From Paralvinella palmiformis (lineage: Eukaryota > Annelida > Polychaeta > Terebellida > Alvinellidae): a DNA stretch of 64,000 nucleotides. Below are positions 39,532 to 53,876 of this stretch, one piece after another. The position numbers were made by a program, and so were the translations under genes. The notes below the pieces were generated by a model. That model worked only from the letters and a program-made list of their open reading frames with translations. It made no database searches and was not told the DNA's origin. The stretch lies in contig JAODUP010000483.1 in NCBI GenBank assembly GCA_025642065.1, forward strand, positions 1 through 64,000, written 5' to 3'. The stretch's first letter is position 1. Each line of letters opens with the position of its first letter.

Positions 39532-39949
39532 GTGATGATCTTTAGAAAGCCAGATCTTTGAATATCTCCGTATCCAGACCGATGCTAACATTCTGTCAAA
39601 TTTAAAGGATACACTACCGGCGAAGGTCATTACATTGTAAATGCCAAACACTTCAACCAAACTTCACTCACATAATTCTTTAGAAAATGAACAATATTTG
39701 GTCTTTAATCTTTATTCGTGCAATTGTCTGTTATAATATACATATGCACGTATATGATGTTTTACGTATAGTACGATTTCCGATAATTTGAAAATAAAAA
39801 GTATACAATACTGAAACATGAATAATAATATATTTCTTGCTAGATATTTTCAGGGTTTAACAAAATCACTTAGTTCCAAAATCAGGACGGATACTTAAGT
39901 ATTATCCCGTCACTGCCCTTAATAGGGGAGTTTTAATGTAATACTGGCT

Positions 39950-40441
39950 TACCTTGATCATTTAACAACATTATTTCATCATTATTTCATCAAACAAGGA
40001 TGCTTCAGTGTTGTGTCATCTCTTATATATGTAGACTGTCATAATTCATTAAGGTTATTATTGAGTAGGTATTTGTTTAGACGAAAAGCATTTGCCTTTT
40101 CTAGAACTTTAGATACAAATGTTAGAACTGTAACAGCTTTGTAATTGTTCAGAATATTAAAGTCCAAACTGTTTTATATCAATAGTCTACAAGGGCAATT
40201 TTGGTGGATATTTGGAAAACATCCAGCTATAATGATTTATTAACTATATTTGTAATTGGGCTTATCGGGATTTCGTAAAACACTTCAACTAGCCTTGTAT
40301 GTATCGAGTGGAGTGAACTGCACCATAAACAATAAATGATCCTTTCAGCAACTCTTAATAAAGCCTCTGTAAAAGGTTTTAATAGATCCAGTGTGGACAT
40401 TAAGGACAATGGTATACTTTATGATAAGGTAGAATGGAGCT

Positions 40442-40507
<66 letters not shown>

Positions 40508-41700
40508 ATTTAATATCTTTGACAGATGCAGTTATTTAACTGAAAACGGTCCTTTGATTTCCCTTATATGGCTTAATTAAGCCGATATTCCATATACACG
40601 GTATGGGTTATGCGAATCCGAATGCGACAAAAACGAGTCCGGAGAAGAGACTTTCCAAAGAAAAATAGGTCAGAAGGTGAGAGAGGTGTACCAAAAAAAC
40701 AACAACAAGGATACCGGAATGTCGCATACGCTACCGCAATGTCCCTTACGCATACGCGTATATGAAATCTCGGTTTTAATCTTTGTGTTATAATATTATG
40801 ATTTGGCTAAGGCAATGCTATAATTTTGATAAACGTGAACATTATATAATTAACATTATAACTGCTCTTCATTCACATATAGTCTTTTCTACCTTTATTT
40901 CCCTACTGGAACACGGAAGTATGTGTCTTATTAGCATTTCTTAGTTCGTTAAGATGCATGAACACCTAAAAGGACCCTCAATCTATTATTGTAGAGATCC
41001 ACCAGATGATATTGATCACCTGGTAGAACCAATACTAGAGAAGGGACCACTCACCAAGAAAGGGATCCTTTTTAATGGATTTATGTTTCTTCTATGAATT
41101 AACTTTAGCTGAAACAGAATGTTTTGATCAAGATACATTAATGGTATTATGGGAACACACAAACAAACACATCGTGTACCAAATTATCATCATCATTGTA
41201 GATGACAGGATCTAAGATGTGACCTTGTCTGTGTGTTTTTGCCTTCATATGCTGTCTGAAATTGGCCAATCTTAGAATGTGAGCCAGATATTTATTATCT
41301 GGATTCCTCTGATAATTTACTCCCAATATATAATGACATTACCTAAAACCAAGAGATATCCACTGGTGGCAACAATAGAATCAAGGAATTCCAAACATTC
41401 CTTGAATAAATATATAGCTTTTTAAACGCAAAAGAGCTTCACAGTTGAAAGAACCAAGAATAATCCCGACTTGCCAACCCTTTTGTTGTGAATCCGAGCT
41501 GTAAGATGGAAGAACTGTTCAGCTGGAATCACATCACCGACACCTTTCTGATTTGAAACAGTGCCAGCCATCTAAGATCCATATCCTTAACACCATGATT
41601 TGAAACAGTACCAGCCATCTAAGTCTCTACAATGATAACAATAATGAGATCCATATCCTTAACACCATCAGATGCTTATCATATTTATTACAGAAAGACT
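39950..41700 (-). mobile_element. L2-type LINE, 5' part with endonuclease
   Basis: Nucleotide match to 34,079-34,560 from 39,950 to about 40,440. A (TA)n array follows at 40,445-40,499. Further upstream on the minus strand the apurinic-type endonuclease C-terminal region is readable with frameshifts: VFEFLDSIVATSGYLLVLG, LAHILRLANFRQHMKAKTHR and QGHILDPVIYNDDDNLV (about 41,390-41,160), then HD.FVCSH. The DFNIHW motif of the family is degraded (LGNVIIYWE). Together with 38,090-38,592 this is the longest L2-type copy in the window, about 3.6 kb including the insertion. It is thoroughly decayed. Confidence 0.78.
41549..41667. repeat. Local tandem duplication, 48 and 71 bp units
   Basis: GATTTGAAACAGT.CCAGCC and ATCCATATCCTTAACACCAT occur twice. 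The first copy (41,549-41,596) lacks a 25-bp middle segment present in the second. Confidence 0.9.
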
Positions 41701-42030
41701 AAAATTTGATTAGAACAATCCTTACATTTTCTTTATGTCTATACCTTTAGATGGTGTTATTAGAACATTTATCAGATTACTTGGATTACACTGTATCCGC
41801 TTTCAATGCTTTCCGCTAGGTGGATGTTTCGATAAACAAATGACATTATCGTTATGGGGTAGAAAGACAAATAATTGAGCATTATTGGAATTCGTTTTCT
41901 ATAAATATACTTAATTATATAAGAAGAAATAAAGGGGATGGGATTTCTGGAGGTTGCATAATAACAACACAACAACTCACTACAAGTTACACATATAACC
42001 AAAAACACATTATTTGTGTGTTTGTGTTTG

Positions 42031-42069
<39 letters not shown>

Positions 42070-42667
42070 ATATGTGAGTGTGCGCGAGCGCGTCTCTCTG
42101 TGTGTGTGTGTATGTGTGTTTTTGTGTATGTTTGTGTGTCTGCATGTGTATGTCTTTCTTTCTCTTTAAAAACGACTTCTGAATTATATCAACTTTCCTA
42201 TTTTGAGGAATGCATACTCATCACTTCAGAAATGTTTGTAAAATACCATTATTCACCTCAGAGATTCTGTACCTTTTAATAATTCCCCATCAATAATTAT
42301 TCTTTGCTCTTCTGCTTTTAGATTTGTCAATGGTTTAAGTACTACGAAGAAAACATTCAGCTTCTCGGTTCGAAATCTACGTTGTTGTCTATTAATTTTC
42401 ATCACATACTACATTCATTTCATTTACTGATGTAATCAAGTTTATATTATGGTTAAGATTATCTCCAAAACATAACAAAATAATATTGATGGCTATCTTG
42501 CGAAAATATAATAAACACCCATTTTTCTTTCAAAAGACAATCTAAACACCTAAAGCAGATGACATCTGATCGTTGCTTGTTATTCAAGAATTAACCATCC
42601 TTTTTGTAATCCAACAATTATTAAGACTATAGTTTTTAACGATTCAGCTACCCCTTTGATGATATGT

Positions 42668-42706
<39 letters not shown>

Positions 42707-42889
42707 TCACCTTACTTCGCCAATTATATGAAATAAATTCAAATTAATTTACGCCTTATTTGGTCTGACTGATTACCTCAGGTCTCTGAAGACTTCATGT
42801 AACAATATTCACGGCTCCCTAAATCTAATTAAGCTTGCTTGAAAGTTCATCACCTATATTCTTTGGTTTACCATTTATTGAATCTCTGA
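41701..42889. other. No gene recognised; TA/TG and AAT repeats
   Basis: Compound TA/TG tract at about 42,031-42,155 and (AAT)n at about 42,669-42,706, the latter possibly the tail of the neighbouring minus-strand LINE. Confidence 0.5.
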
Positions 42890-44055
42890 CGAGATGAAAT
42901 GAGAAATCCATAGTCCTATACACTATTAGCGGCAACTTATTATAGAAGCGTTATGCCGACTTGTCGTTATCAGACTGATAGTATCTTCTTTTGTTGTAGC
43001 AATATTGAACAGGGAGCCAATGAAGCGATTTCAGGAGTGGGACATGATGTGAAAACCGAGGAGACCGTATGACAACCCTAACTGAATAGTTCTAAACATA
43101 CTATAGTTTCCCAATATCGTTATTTGTAATGTTATAAAGAGAGGAGTTGCAGTTATTAAGCCAACTAGTAATGAGTGTTGTAGCAAAGGTTTTGACGACT
43201 GAAAGAGAAATAGAGTGACGAATACGGCCAAGGTCACGGATATGATAGAAACATCAACAACATTTCAATAAAATATGTACTCTGAATGATTGTGTGAAGG
43301 TATGATTAACGATTGGTGTAGGGTAGAAACGATTAATTTGTTTTCTGTGTTGTCTGGATGTACCAACAGTAATCGGTTTTATCTGCATACAACCTAAGTC
43401 TATTATTTGTCATCGAGCCGGAAACATCACTGAGACAGTTACCTAGCGCTTTGAGAGAAAGATTTGTGTCTACTGTAGATAAAGGTAGGTATAATGTGGT
43501 GTCGTCTGCTTCAAGTGATGGTCTAATTTGTGGCTGTGAACAAGAGAGTTTAGTGGTCTGATGTACAAAATAAACAGAAGTGGTCGAAGAACAGAACGTT
43601 GGAGAACGCCGTAAAACATGGGAACTGCCTCTGAAAAATAATTTCTTATTTGTATTGATTGAATTCTATTTGTTACGAATGAGCGATATTCTATGCCACT
43701 CACAGAGGCGATCTAGAATAATAGAATAATCGATGGTGTCAAATATTACCAAACAATTTAACAGTGTTAGTGCTGTGATCTTTCCTGTGTCTAAGTTTAC
43801 TGATAAGTTGATAAAAGATATCATCAGATGATAATATTTGTTAGCAAAGGATATAACTGGGTACTGTATTAATTCACATGCTACATGAATATTGAAACAA
43901 ACAGTGAAGTCGATCCTCAGAGTGTCTGCTTTAAATACATTTGGGAAAGTAAAGATATTATTGAGCTGGTAGTTAAAAACAAATACAAGCTTATCATTAG
44001 CTTTGTATAGAGAATTACCATTTGCAATTAGCCTTTGACCTGGAATGTAACGGTA
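42890..44055 (-). mobile_element. L2/CR1-type LINE, second subfamily
   Basis: Read leftward: GKITALTLLNCLVIFDTIDY (RT motif A, normally CLLDLSAAFDTIDHSIL), ILDRLCEWH, then 43,703-43,470 with EYRSFVTNRIQSIQIRNYF, GVLQRSVLRPLLFILYI and ADDTTLYLPL in an adjacent frame. Next NLS.KALGNCLSDVSG, then FYHIRDLGRIRHSISLSVVK, WLDYCNSSLYNITNNDI and HVPLLKSLHWLPVQYC (about 43,030). GVLQRSVLRP replaces the usual GVPQGSVLGP, and several shifts are present. The 5' end abuts the trinucleotide array at 44,067. The same subfamily is seen at 56.2 kb. Confidence 0.87.
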
Positions 44056-44066
44056 TTGATTAACAA

Positions 44067-44108
44067 CAACAACAAAACAACAACAACAAAATAATAATAA
44101 TAATACTA

Positions 44109-44157
<49 letters not shown>

Positions 44158-44283
44158 GTAGAAAAAGTAAAAGAATATTTGCAGTAGTAAAAGTAGTGAT
44201 AGTAGTAGAAATAGTTGTAATAGTAGTGATAGTAATAGTAATACTAGTAGTAGTAATAGTAGTAGTAGTAGTAGAAGTGGTAG
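44067..44283. repeat. Mosaic (AAC)n/(AAT)n/(AGT)n array
   Basis: About 217 bp of trinucleotide repeats: AAC at the left, about 60 bp of AAT, then imperfect AGT/ATAGT. The poly-Leu and poly-Thr frames it creates are not genes. Confidence 0.95.
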
Positions 44284-44617
44284 CATAATACATTTTGTAA
44301 ACCGGTTTTGCTACAATAATTCGTTCCAATCCCATTTATACACAGTACTCATAACTGAGAAGAATATGGTAAAGGACACCTATCAATTATTTAAAATTAT
44401 AACATTGAAGAAATTATTTTTACGAACGGAAAGAAGCTCTACTATAGTCCATATTTAACATATATTGTTTATGTGTATCCATAAGTGTGGATGCGCTTGA
44501 ACAATATATGTTATTTTATTATTTTCCGTAATAATTATTATCAACATGTCTTATTATAGAGTTTTCAATGACACTTTGGTATGAGTATTACAACGAAATC
44601 CTTCAACTTGTCTGTTT

Positions 44618-44810
44618 GACTCCGTGGTCTAGCGGTAGCGTGTTGGACCACATATTACAAACACCCGTGTTCGATTCTTGTCGTGGCCATATCTGAAGGT
44701 TATTTCCTCTTTGACTTCGCTCCATTACCTTTGGACGTCGCTCGGCCCATTTAGCCTACCATGTATACAGACTTGACCGTAAAACACCAATCATCATCAT
44801 CATCATCATC
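44618..44810 (+). mobile_element. tRNA-derived SINE, copy 4
   Basis: Box A region TGGTCTAGCGGTAGCG, box B GTGTTCGATTCTTG, body CGGCCCATTTAGCCTACCAT and (ATC)n tail. Flanks GTCTGTTT (44,610) and GTCTGTTG (44,811) are a probable target-site duplication. Confidence 0.92.
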
Positions 44811-44923
44811 GTCTGTTGAATCTAGCTCATACTAGTGCTTGTGAGATTTGTTTCCGTATCGAGACACAGCTCGTACATATATCTCGGATTGAACCAGCAT
44901 CGAGGCTTAACAACTGAAATAAA

Positions 44924-44940
44924 ATCTTTGTTTTAAGTTA

Positions 44941-45036
<96 letters not shown>

Positions 45037-45053
45037 TAATTTAAAACAAAGAT
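44924..45053. repeat. Near-perfect palindrome: 21-bp inverted repeat around (AT)n
   Basis: ATCTTTGTTTTAAGTTACCAT at 44,924-44,944 is the inverse of the sequence at 45,033-45,053 with one mismatch. The 88 bp between are pure alternating AT, itself self-complementary. The whole 130 bp can fold as one long hairpin or cruciform. Confidence 0.93.
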
Positions 45054-45989
45054 CCTGTCTCATCTTATTTCTCTTCGATTGCGTTTCCAACACTTATAGG
45101 CTTAGGTTCACGTGCAAACATTGTCCTTTATTTATTTAAAGTACATCATTGCTACTTACCTCTAATAGTATTAAAACATAGAGTGTTTATCCATAGTTGG
45201 TACGGTATTTTATGTGAATTATAACAGTTGGAGAGGTGTTTAATGTTCAACTCGTTTTGTATGCCTCATTAACCCAGGTTATAAATGACTCTGACAGTGT
45301 CTCATGGTCCTACTATCCACTCACTAGACCTCGCATAACATGGAAACTTATAAGATTATCAAATTAAACACAACACAGCCATTAAAGACGGCACATATCA
45401 ATAGAGACTCTCATCATTCGGATTTAGTCAGAACGGAATATAGATTAACTCATTAGATTAAGGGGTGTTTCATCAATCAATTAAATTGCCCGTCACAGTC
45501 TGCCTAGTTTGTGTACAAATGTGACTTTAAACCAATAACATAACCACGAACTAAGATTTTTAATCTTACACCACTGCAAGTTTCTAATTGTATAGCATGT
45601 TACATAATAATCACAATGTGTAAATGTTTTTTTTTAAATTGTTGGTGTTACTGACTTCAACCTTCATAAATGTTCCCAATTCAGACGTGAGAATAAATTA
45701 AAAAAAACAGAATAGCATCTACACACTTCGTTATTTATGCAGACAGATTATTTTGTTACGAAACCCTGAAGCATAAACAAAACTTGAACAGGCCAAAGCT
45801 GTGAACAAATATATCTGTGATTTTAATAATTTATTTGTATTGTATATATTAATTATAAACAATAAACTAAATGTATACATATATATCTGGATGTATGTCT
45901 TTCTAGGTTGACATAGCTGTACATTAATTATATCCCCATCAATGAAGTCCAAACCTTCATTATCACTCCCATCATACGCAAGTCTGCCA

Positions 45990-46086
<97 letters not shown>

Positions 46087-46230
46087 AGTATTAAAGCGAG
46101 CAGATTATTGACCTTTAATAAAAGGATTAAATATCTATGACTTTAAGAAGATACATTAATATATGTTTCAGCATTAAGAGGAGGGAAGTCAAATGAGTCT
46201 AATTAATTCACTTATCGTTTTTATACCAAT
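45054..46230. other. No gene recognised; (TA)n
   Basis: AT-rich sequence with a (TA)n array at about 45,993-46,083. No domain is recognisable in its frames. Confidence 0.5.
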
Positions 46231-46335
46231 GCTTATGTCAGATCGGCGTATGTCATATCGGCATATGTCATATGAGCGTATGTCATATGGGCATATGTTA
46301 TATGGGCGTATGTCATATCGGCTTATGTCATATAA
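46231..46335. repeat. 15-bp minisatellite, 7 units
   Basis: Units of the form GCNTATGTCATATNG, exactly 15 bp each and variable at positions 3, 14 and 15. The first and last units both begin GCTTATG. A unit of five codons keeps frame, but no open frame surrounds it. Confidence 0.93.
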
Positions 46336-46489
46336 GTGATCCTATTATATAGGGTTTGCTTTGAGTTTTAAATTTTCTATTAGGTTTACATTATTGTAAA
46401 TATTACGGTGGTAATTACCTTAACTGAATATTTTGTATATAATGATAACATAATAATTATAGATATCCTTAATAGTATAAACGGTTTAG

Positions 46490-48080
<1,591 letters not shown>

Positions 48081-50546
48081 GTTGTCAGTTGGCTGACCTA
48101 ATTTTCTATCCATAATTAAGTCCTATTGTAGAGATTTCACAAGATGGTGTTAACATGAACAACTTGACACCTATTCAAAGAGCTGGTTCCGTTCTGGCAA
48201 CCATGACCAGAAAGCAAAAGGAGATATTATACCACCAGGATATAAGCTAAGATGCGCGTCAGGACTTGGAAAACGCAGTGGTGTAGTTGCCATAACGCTA
48301 TTACTTTGAAGGATGTGGAACAAATCTACGCTATTGATTCTGTGGCTGCAGGTATCAGAACAATTTGTATGACAGGAGATGAGCTTAATGGCTACTTTCT
48401 AATCAACTACAGTTTGCAAAAAATTGTGGTGCTGACTATGTAATAATGACGCTGGTGTTTCATGTGAAAGTGGTAATTTCTAATGATCAAGTATAATGTG
48501 GTGTTGGCTATTTAATAAAAACTCTAAAAATATTATTTTTCAGGACCTTTCCAGGACAAAATTACCCTTTCTAGGACAAAATATAAAATTTTAAGGGTAA
48601 TAAAATATGATTCATGTATATTAAATGTATATCATATGCATGACTAATTATTGACATGTTATGCTACACCCCCCCCTCACCACTTCTAGCTTTTTAGGCC
48701 AATAACATTTATTGAAATGTTAGCAAACATAGATTAAAGAAGAAGAAAAAAACAATTATGGGCCCATTAAAAGTCAAAATATCCTATGAGTTGCTAACAT
48801 TTAAATAAAATATTTATTGTACAAGCGTAATTTCGTTCCCGGGCTTTCAGTTGGATTTTTTTCTCAGGAACCATTTGTTTCCCAGGACATTTCCAAGTTG
48901 TTTACTAACATTATAAAATTCAATGTCATTTCTAGCCCTGGAAAATAATTTTTTTATTTTTCAGCTTTTGCAGGATAATTACTAGGTATGATGTGGTGTC
49001 GCCTAGTGTATTAACGTATGTAGTATTGAGAATAATATATGTTTGTGGTACAAAACAACCAAAGATATGAGACAATCCTTATTAATTACATGTACAAAAT
49101 ATAGATTATATATTTTAATAAAAGCTGTTTCTTTTTTGATTTGGGTGATAGCGTATGTGGATGTGCAGTTGTATAATGTAAACAGATGCACACATAAACA
49201 CAAATGATTGTACATGACCTAGACTGGTTGTGGTTGATGTTTGGTGTCTAGAAATAAATGAATGTGAGTGTGGTGCATGATTAATTTAACAAATGATTGA
49301 GACTGTGAATGAAAACAATATTTATACGTTAGGTAAACTGGAAATAAAGTTGATTTGCTCTATGTAAACCATAGTGTGATTTGTATACTATGTGTGGCAC
49401 GAATTCATCACACCCACTGCCATGGGGGGATTTTACCAGTCTCACTATCCGGTATCATTTTCTAAATATTTACTGGTGATAATGTTCACGTGCCTTCCAT
49501 TGAAATGCTGTATTTGCCTCTGGAAAAACCCGACTGACAGATTGACACAAGATAATTTCAAATTGCTTAGCGGGAGTTACACTATAAATGTTGCTGCTGG
49601 TATGTCGAGTGTGTCTGCCTCAATTCGTGTTCAAGTATATTAATATACACACACGCGGCTTAGATGCGAACATAGGCATTGGTATTTTAATTCCATAGAT
49701 GCTTGAAAATGTGACAATGACAAAAATAAATGTATTTCTCTTCCATGTTTATTAAAAGCCTATGTGTTTTGTTGCAATCAGCTGTTTTCCCAGATTAGCC
49801 CCCGAGTGTAAACAGCTTGTTATACAACCACCCCCTAGTGCGCTACAATCGCCACAGTCAAGTGTGTGAGTTGACCTTCTCTCTATACACGTTCTCTGGT
49901 AATAGTCGTGCTTGAGGTATATTTATCTAAGGAATTATATATCCCTTTTCGTTCTTATTTATATATCAGCTGAAACTAGCACCAAAGTAAAACATGCCAC
50001 AGCCTTAAGAAAAGTGTATACAAGATGATCTTATGACGAAGGTAATATTGCCATAATCAATTAATTAGAATGTGAAATATTTCATAAACATAAAAAAGGT
50101 ATGAGATTCGAGCCCATCACTGGTTGGTTCCAGCCTAGTTTATTAATATACACAAGAAAGGATCGCCTGGTTATGTGGTATATGATAGGAAAACCTGATA
50201 AAAGACAACATGTAGGTAAACATACGAGTATTTACAGCTTAATATGAAACATCAGATTCAGTACATTATCTTACGATAATGCATTGGCGCATTAGCTAAA
50301 GCAATTTCAACTAATACATTATAATAAATGAGGAATATTTGTAGTTCGGTTAAACGCACTATTGAATACATTCTTGTAACTTCGACATATCTAGGTGTAT
50401 TGTATGCACAAGTGGTAACATAAGGCAATCCAATACACTGCTGTATGGTATTCGTCACCAAATTATATATACTATCCTTTCGTTACGCGTTTCCCCAATC
50501 ATATCACGAACTGCGTTCAAAATACAACTTAGGTTAGCAATTGAAT

Positions 50547-50599
<53 letters not shown>

Positions 50600-51650
50600 T
50601 ATATATGCGTCCCTAGCATCTTGTTGATTGTATTTTAAATGTTATTAATAACCGTTTTTGTAGAGCTGGATGTGTGAATGTAGAGAATTTGAATAGCTTA
50701 AGACTCAGTATTAGTGATAAAAACATTATTCTTGAAAATATGCAGTGTCAACTTCCTGACATGAAAAAGTGTGTGTAATAATTTTAACTAAATCGCAGTA
50801 AATATTTTGAGGTTCATAAATGTTTATAAACAGATTTCATGTTTGGATTCTGATCATTAATCGTTTTGTCAATTTTAATTTTCTATTAGGAAGTGAAAAC
50901 ATTAACACATGTTGACTTGCAATATGAACACTATTGTTTTATCATTTTAAACAATAACTTGTATTTATAATTAAATATTCAGTTTTATGAATGTGAACAG
51001 GAAGATGTGTTTAATATAATATTCCACTGTAAATAATGTAGGTTGTGCAGACAAATATAAGGGACTATTCATTAAAAAGAAATAAAAGCATCATGCAGTT
51101 AACCTCAAATACGTGGCGTCACAGTTGGACATGATTCTATATAAATATATATTAGTGCATAACAAGACTAGCAAAATATATTGTCCACTGATTGTTCTTA
51201 TTTAGTTCCAGGTATTAAGACAATCAAGACGATTTACAAAATTGTAAGGTATTTCATAAACATTCTTTGTCTGCCGAAGTGGCAGAGACACAGAGTCGGG
51301 GAATCTCTAAAGCTTTATAAGGAACCACATTTCGTGATATTCACGTTACTGATAGGAAGAATAACATTAATATAATGCCATTTATTCCGCCCACAACACA
51401 TTCGTAGTTCATAACATATATAATAGTGTGGGTCTGTACCATACATTGAGTTTAGCTTCAGTACTTTGGGATATATTGAAATTGTTTACGTGTTTTATCC
51501 ATCGACGAACTAATTTCACAAAAGTAAACAATGTCTTACATTGACATTATTTAATACGTCTCACTACCATTCGTTTTTATATAGAATAATCTATTCAGAT
51601 TATCCTATACGTAGTTATGTTCAACGTGTCAGCTATTTCTTTTTAAATAT
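48081..51650. other. About 3.6 kb without a recognised gene
   Basis: Contents: a short inverted-repeat candidate at about 48,530-48,960 (ATTATTTTTCAGGACC against GCCCTGGAAAATAAT), a C-run near 48,669, an 83-codon frame at 49,392 without a recognisable domain, and (TA)n at about 50,550-50,598. A frame at 48,252-48,443 and one at 51,181 are likewise unassigned. Confidence 0.45.
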
Positions 51651-51863
51651 GAATCATAGCATGCCAGTATAGATCTTGTGAATCAATGGTTTAGTAGTGG
51701 ATACAACCCACTGATCAATTTACTAACACGGATAAATGGGAATATCAATACATTAATTAATAACATACCCACTAGCGTTATTGATGTAGATACGAAGAGT
51801 ATTATTACTGTTAATGATATTTCTGACCACTTACCTGTTTACGCCTTTGTTAAATATTCAAGA

Positions 51864-52025
51864 TGATGATAATAATAATGATGATGAATTGCGTTTTATG
51901 CCCATCAAAGGTAATGAAGTAAAATCAAAGATGAAACAACTTTCAGATATGCATACGCTGAGATTCGAACACGGATGGTAGTGATCCGCTAGACCACTAG
52001 AGGGCTAGACCACGGAGGCGCCCCC
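51864..52025 (-). mobile_element. tRNA-derived SINE, copy 5 (reverse)
   Basis: Inserted in the LINE endonuclease. Flanks at 51,849-51,863 and 52,026-52,040 (GTTAAATATTCAAGA and GTTAAATACTCAAGA) are a 15-bp target-site duplication with one mismatch. The body is shorter than in other copies, and the box A end is partly duplicated (CTAGACCAC twice). Confidence 0.93.
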
Positions 52026-52822
52026 GTTAAATACTCAAGACATGAGATAATTTCTAGTAATAAATGACCTACTTATAGACATGTCCGATATTGAAATATT
52101 ATCGAGCAGGTTCAGGGATCTTAATCGGATTGAAGTAACTTGTAGTGAGATAAATACAGCTTATATCACATTCCATTGGATGTTTGTTAAGATATTCAAA
52201 TTATGTTGTCCTATTATTCAGATGAACGCAAATTGTAAATCAAGCCAAGCGAATGCTTGTCAGAATATATATAACCTATACAAGGTATTTTTAAAGCGCA
52301 AATCAAAAGAAGCTGCAACTAAATATAAAGTATACAAAAATAAGCTGATTAACTATTACGATTTTGTGAAAAACAATAATATGGTAACAAATTGGTTGAA
52401 TATAAAATAATTAAAAAAATAATTGCCAGTTATTAAAAGAAATAACTCTGAGAAAAAAAATCTTATAAATGGCCAAATGAATTTTACTGTAGTGGCCAGA
52501 TGGTGTCAGATAAGAAAGCAATAGCGTATGGTTTTAACAATTTCTTTACAAATATTGGTCCAACGTTGGCCAAAGAAAATTAAGATTATCATAATACAAG
52601 TTTATCTGATTTTATGAGTAATAGTGTACACAGTTCTCTGTTTCAAGAACCGGTTGTTAACGAAGAAAGTTTCAAATTTGTTTTTCCAATTTAATTTAAA
52701 AAATGTATTGTGGTTATGATGGTATCAATATGCCTTTAGTTAAGTCTTTAATATCTTCTACCAATAATGTACAACCTGTAATTTTTATCTGTAACTACTA
52801 ATTTGAATCTGGTATATTATCA

Positions 52823-53000
52823 GATGAGATGAAGATGATGATTGATGTTTCGTGGCCACCTTTGAGCACACAGTAGGCTAAATGGGCCGAGCGACCACCA
52901 ACGATAATGAAGCGAGGTCAAAGATAAAAGATGCCTCAGCTATGCCCACGCCGAGACTCGAATTCAGGTGGTAGTGATTGGTGTTCTTACGCGCTACCAG
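52823..53000 (-). mobile_element. tRNA-derived SINE, copy 6 (reverse, 5'-truncated)
   Basis: GATGATGATTGATG tail, body GTGGCCACCTTTGAGCAC, box B complement GACTCGAATTCAGG, ending at CGCGCTACCAG before the usual 5' end. No clear target-site duplication. Confidence 0.88.
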
Positions 53001-53677
53001 TGATGTACAAAAGTCTGTATGGAATCAGAGAAGCCCATCCTAGAGGATTAGCACTTATGTAATTAATAGAAGATATTTCTAGTAATTTAGATAGCGACTG
53101 GTATTGTTTTATATTTAACTAACAGAAAACAGTGTATTTTTATGATGATATTTGTTCAGATTATAGAACTATGTTTTGTGAAATTCAACAAAGTTCTATT
53201 TGGGACCTATTATATTTTTACTATACATCACTGATCTGTCAAATATTTCAAATAAATTAAAATGTTTATTGTTTACTGATGATACCAATTTATTCTGTGC
53301 TGGCAAAAGTATAACAGATGATAATGATGTGCCCAATAGTGAATTAAAGCAAATGAGTCAATGGTTAAAAGTTTTAAAAAATTCCTCTGAATATCAATAA
53401 AACCAATTACATATGTTTCCATTACAAGACTTATCTGGATTATTGTAAATTCAAGATTGATGGATTAGAAGTTAGTAGAGTAAGGGTTATTAAATTCCCA
53501 GGAGTATGCATTGCCAAAGCGAGTTATTTATATCATACTTAACCATTGATTGTTCAATAGTAGTGTTTGAAATAAACCTTGATTATAATCTATAAAATCC
53601 AAAATAAATTGTTACCAGTATATCGACAATTTGTTTATAACAATATAAGAAATACATTCATATGGTACCAGATCTGG

Positions 53678-53876
53678 GCGCCTCCGTGGTCTAGCGGTAG
53701 CGTGCTGAACCACAGATCACTACCACCCGTGTTCGAATCCCGGCGTGGGCATATCTGAAGGTTGTTTCGTCTTTCACTTCGTCTCATTACCTTTGGAAGT
53801 CGCTCGGCCCATTTAGCCTACCTTGTGCACAAAAGTGGCCGTAAAACATCAATCAATCATCATCATCATCATCATC
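53678..53876 (+). mobile_element. tRNA-derived SINE, copy 7 (best preserved)
   Basis: Full structure: GCGCCTCCGTGGTCTAGCGG (box A), GTGTTCGAATCCCGGCG (box B), a body of about 100 bp ending GTGGCCGTAAAACATC, and an (ATC)n tail. Flanks GGTACCAGATCTGG (53,664-53,677) and GGTACTAGATCTGG (53,877-53,890) are a 14-bp duplication with one mismatch. Internal RNA polymerase III promoter boxes are expected to drive transcription, as in other tRNA-derived SINEs. The partner LINE supplying the enzyme was not identified. Confidence 0.95.

Larger units (their letters stand above)
38593..39949. other. 1.36-kb insertion splitting the LINE
   Basis: This interrupts the collinear L2 match; about 60 bp of LINE sequence is lost at the junction. 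Contents: an unrecognised 72-codon frame, a reverse SINE at 39,335-39,531 and AT-rich flanks. I found no clear terminal repeats, so the type of insertion is unknown. Confidence 0.55.

Noticed and set aside
43666..44286. 206-codon minus-strand frame beginning with poly-Leu
   Set aside because: Its first half is the AAT/AGT array read as Leu. Only its end is the LINE RT, which is annotated separately.
46231..46335. Possible CRISPR-like array
   Set aside because: Units are contiguous 15-bp repeats without spacers, in a eukaryotic context; it is a minisatellite.
49392..49643. 83-codon frame with less AT bias
   Set aside because: No recognisable domain and no splice or promoter context. A chance frame or old relic cannot be told apart, so it is not listed as a gene.
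50100..50140. Reverse-strand tRNA-like segment (GGGCTCGAATCTC)
   Set aside because: Single weak box B match without the rest of a tRNA or of the SINE family.
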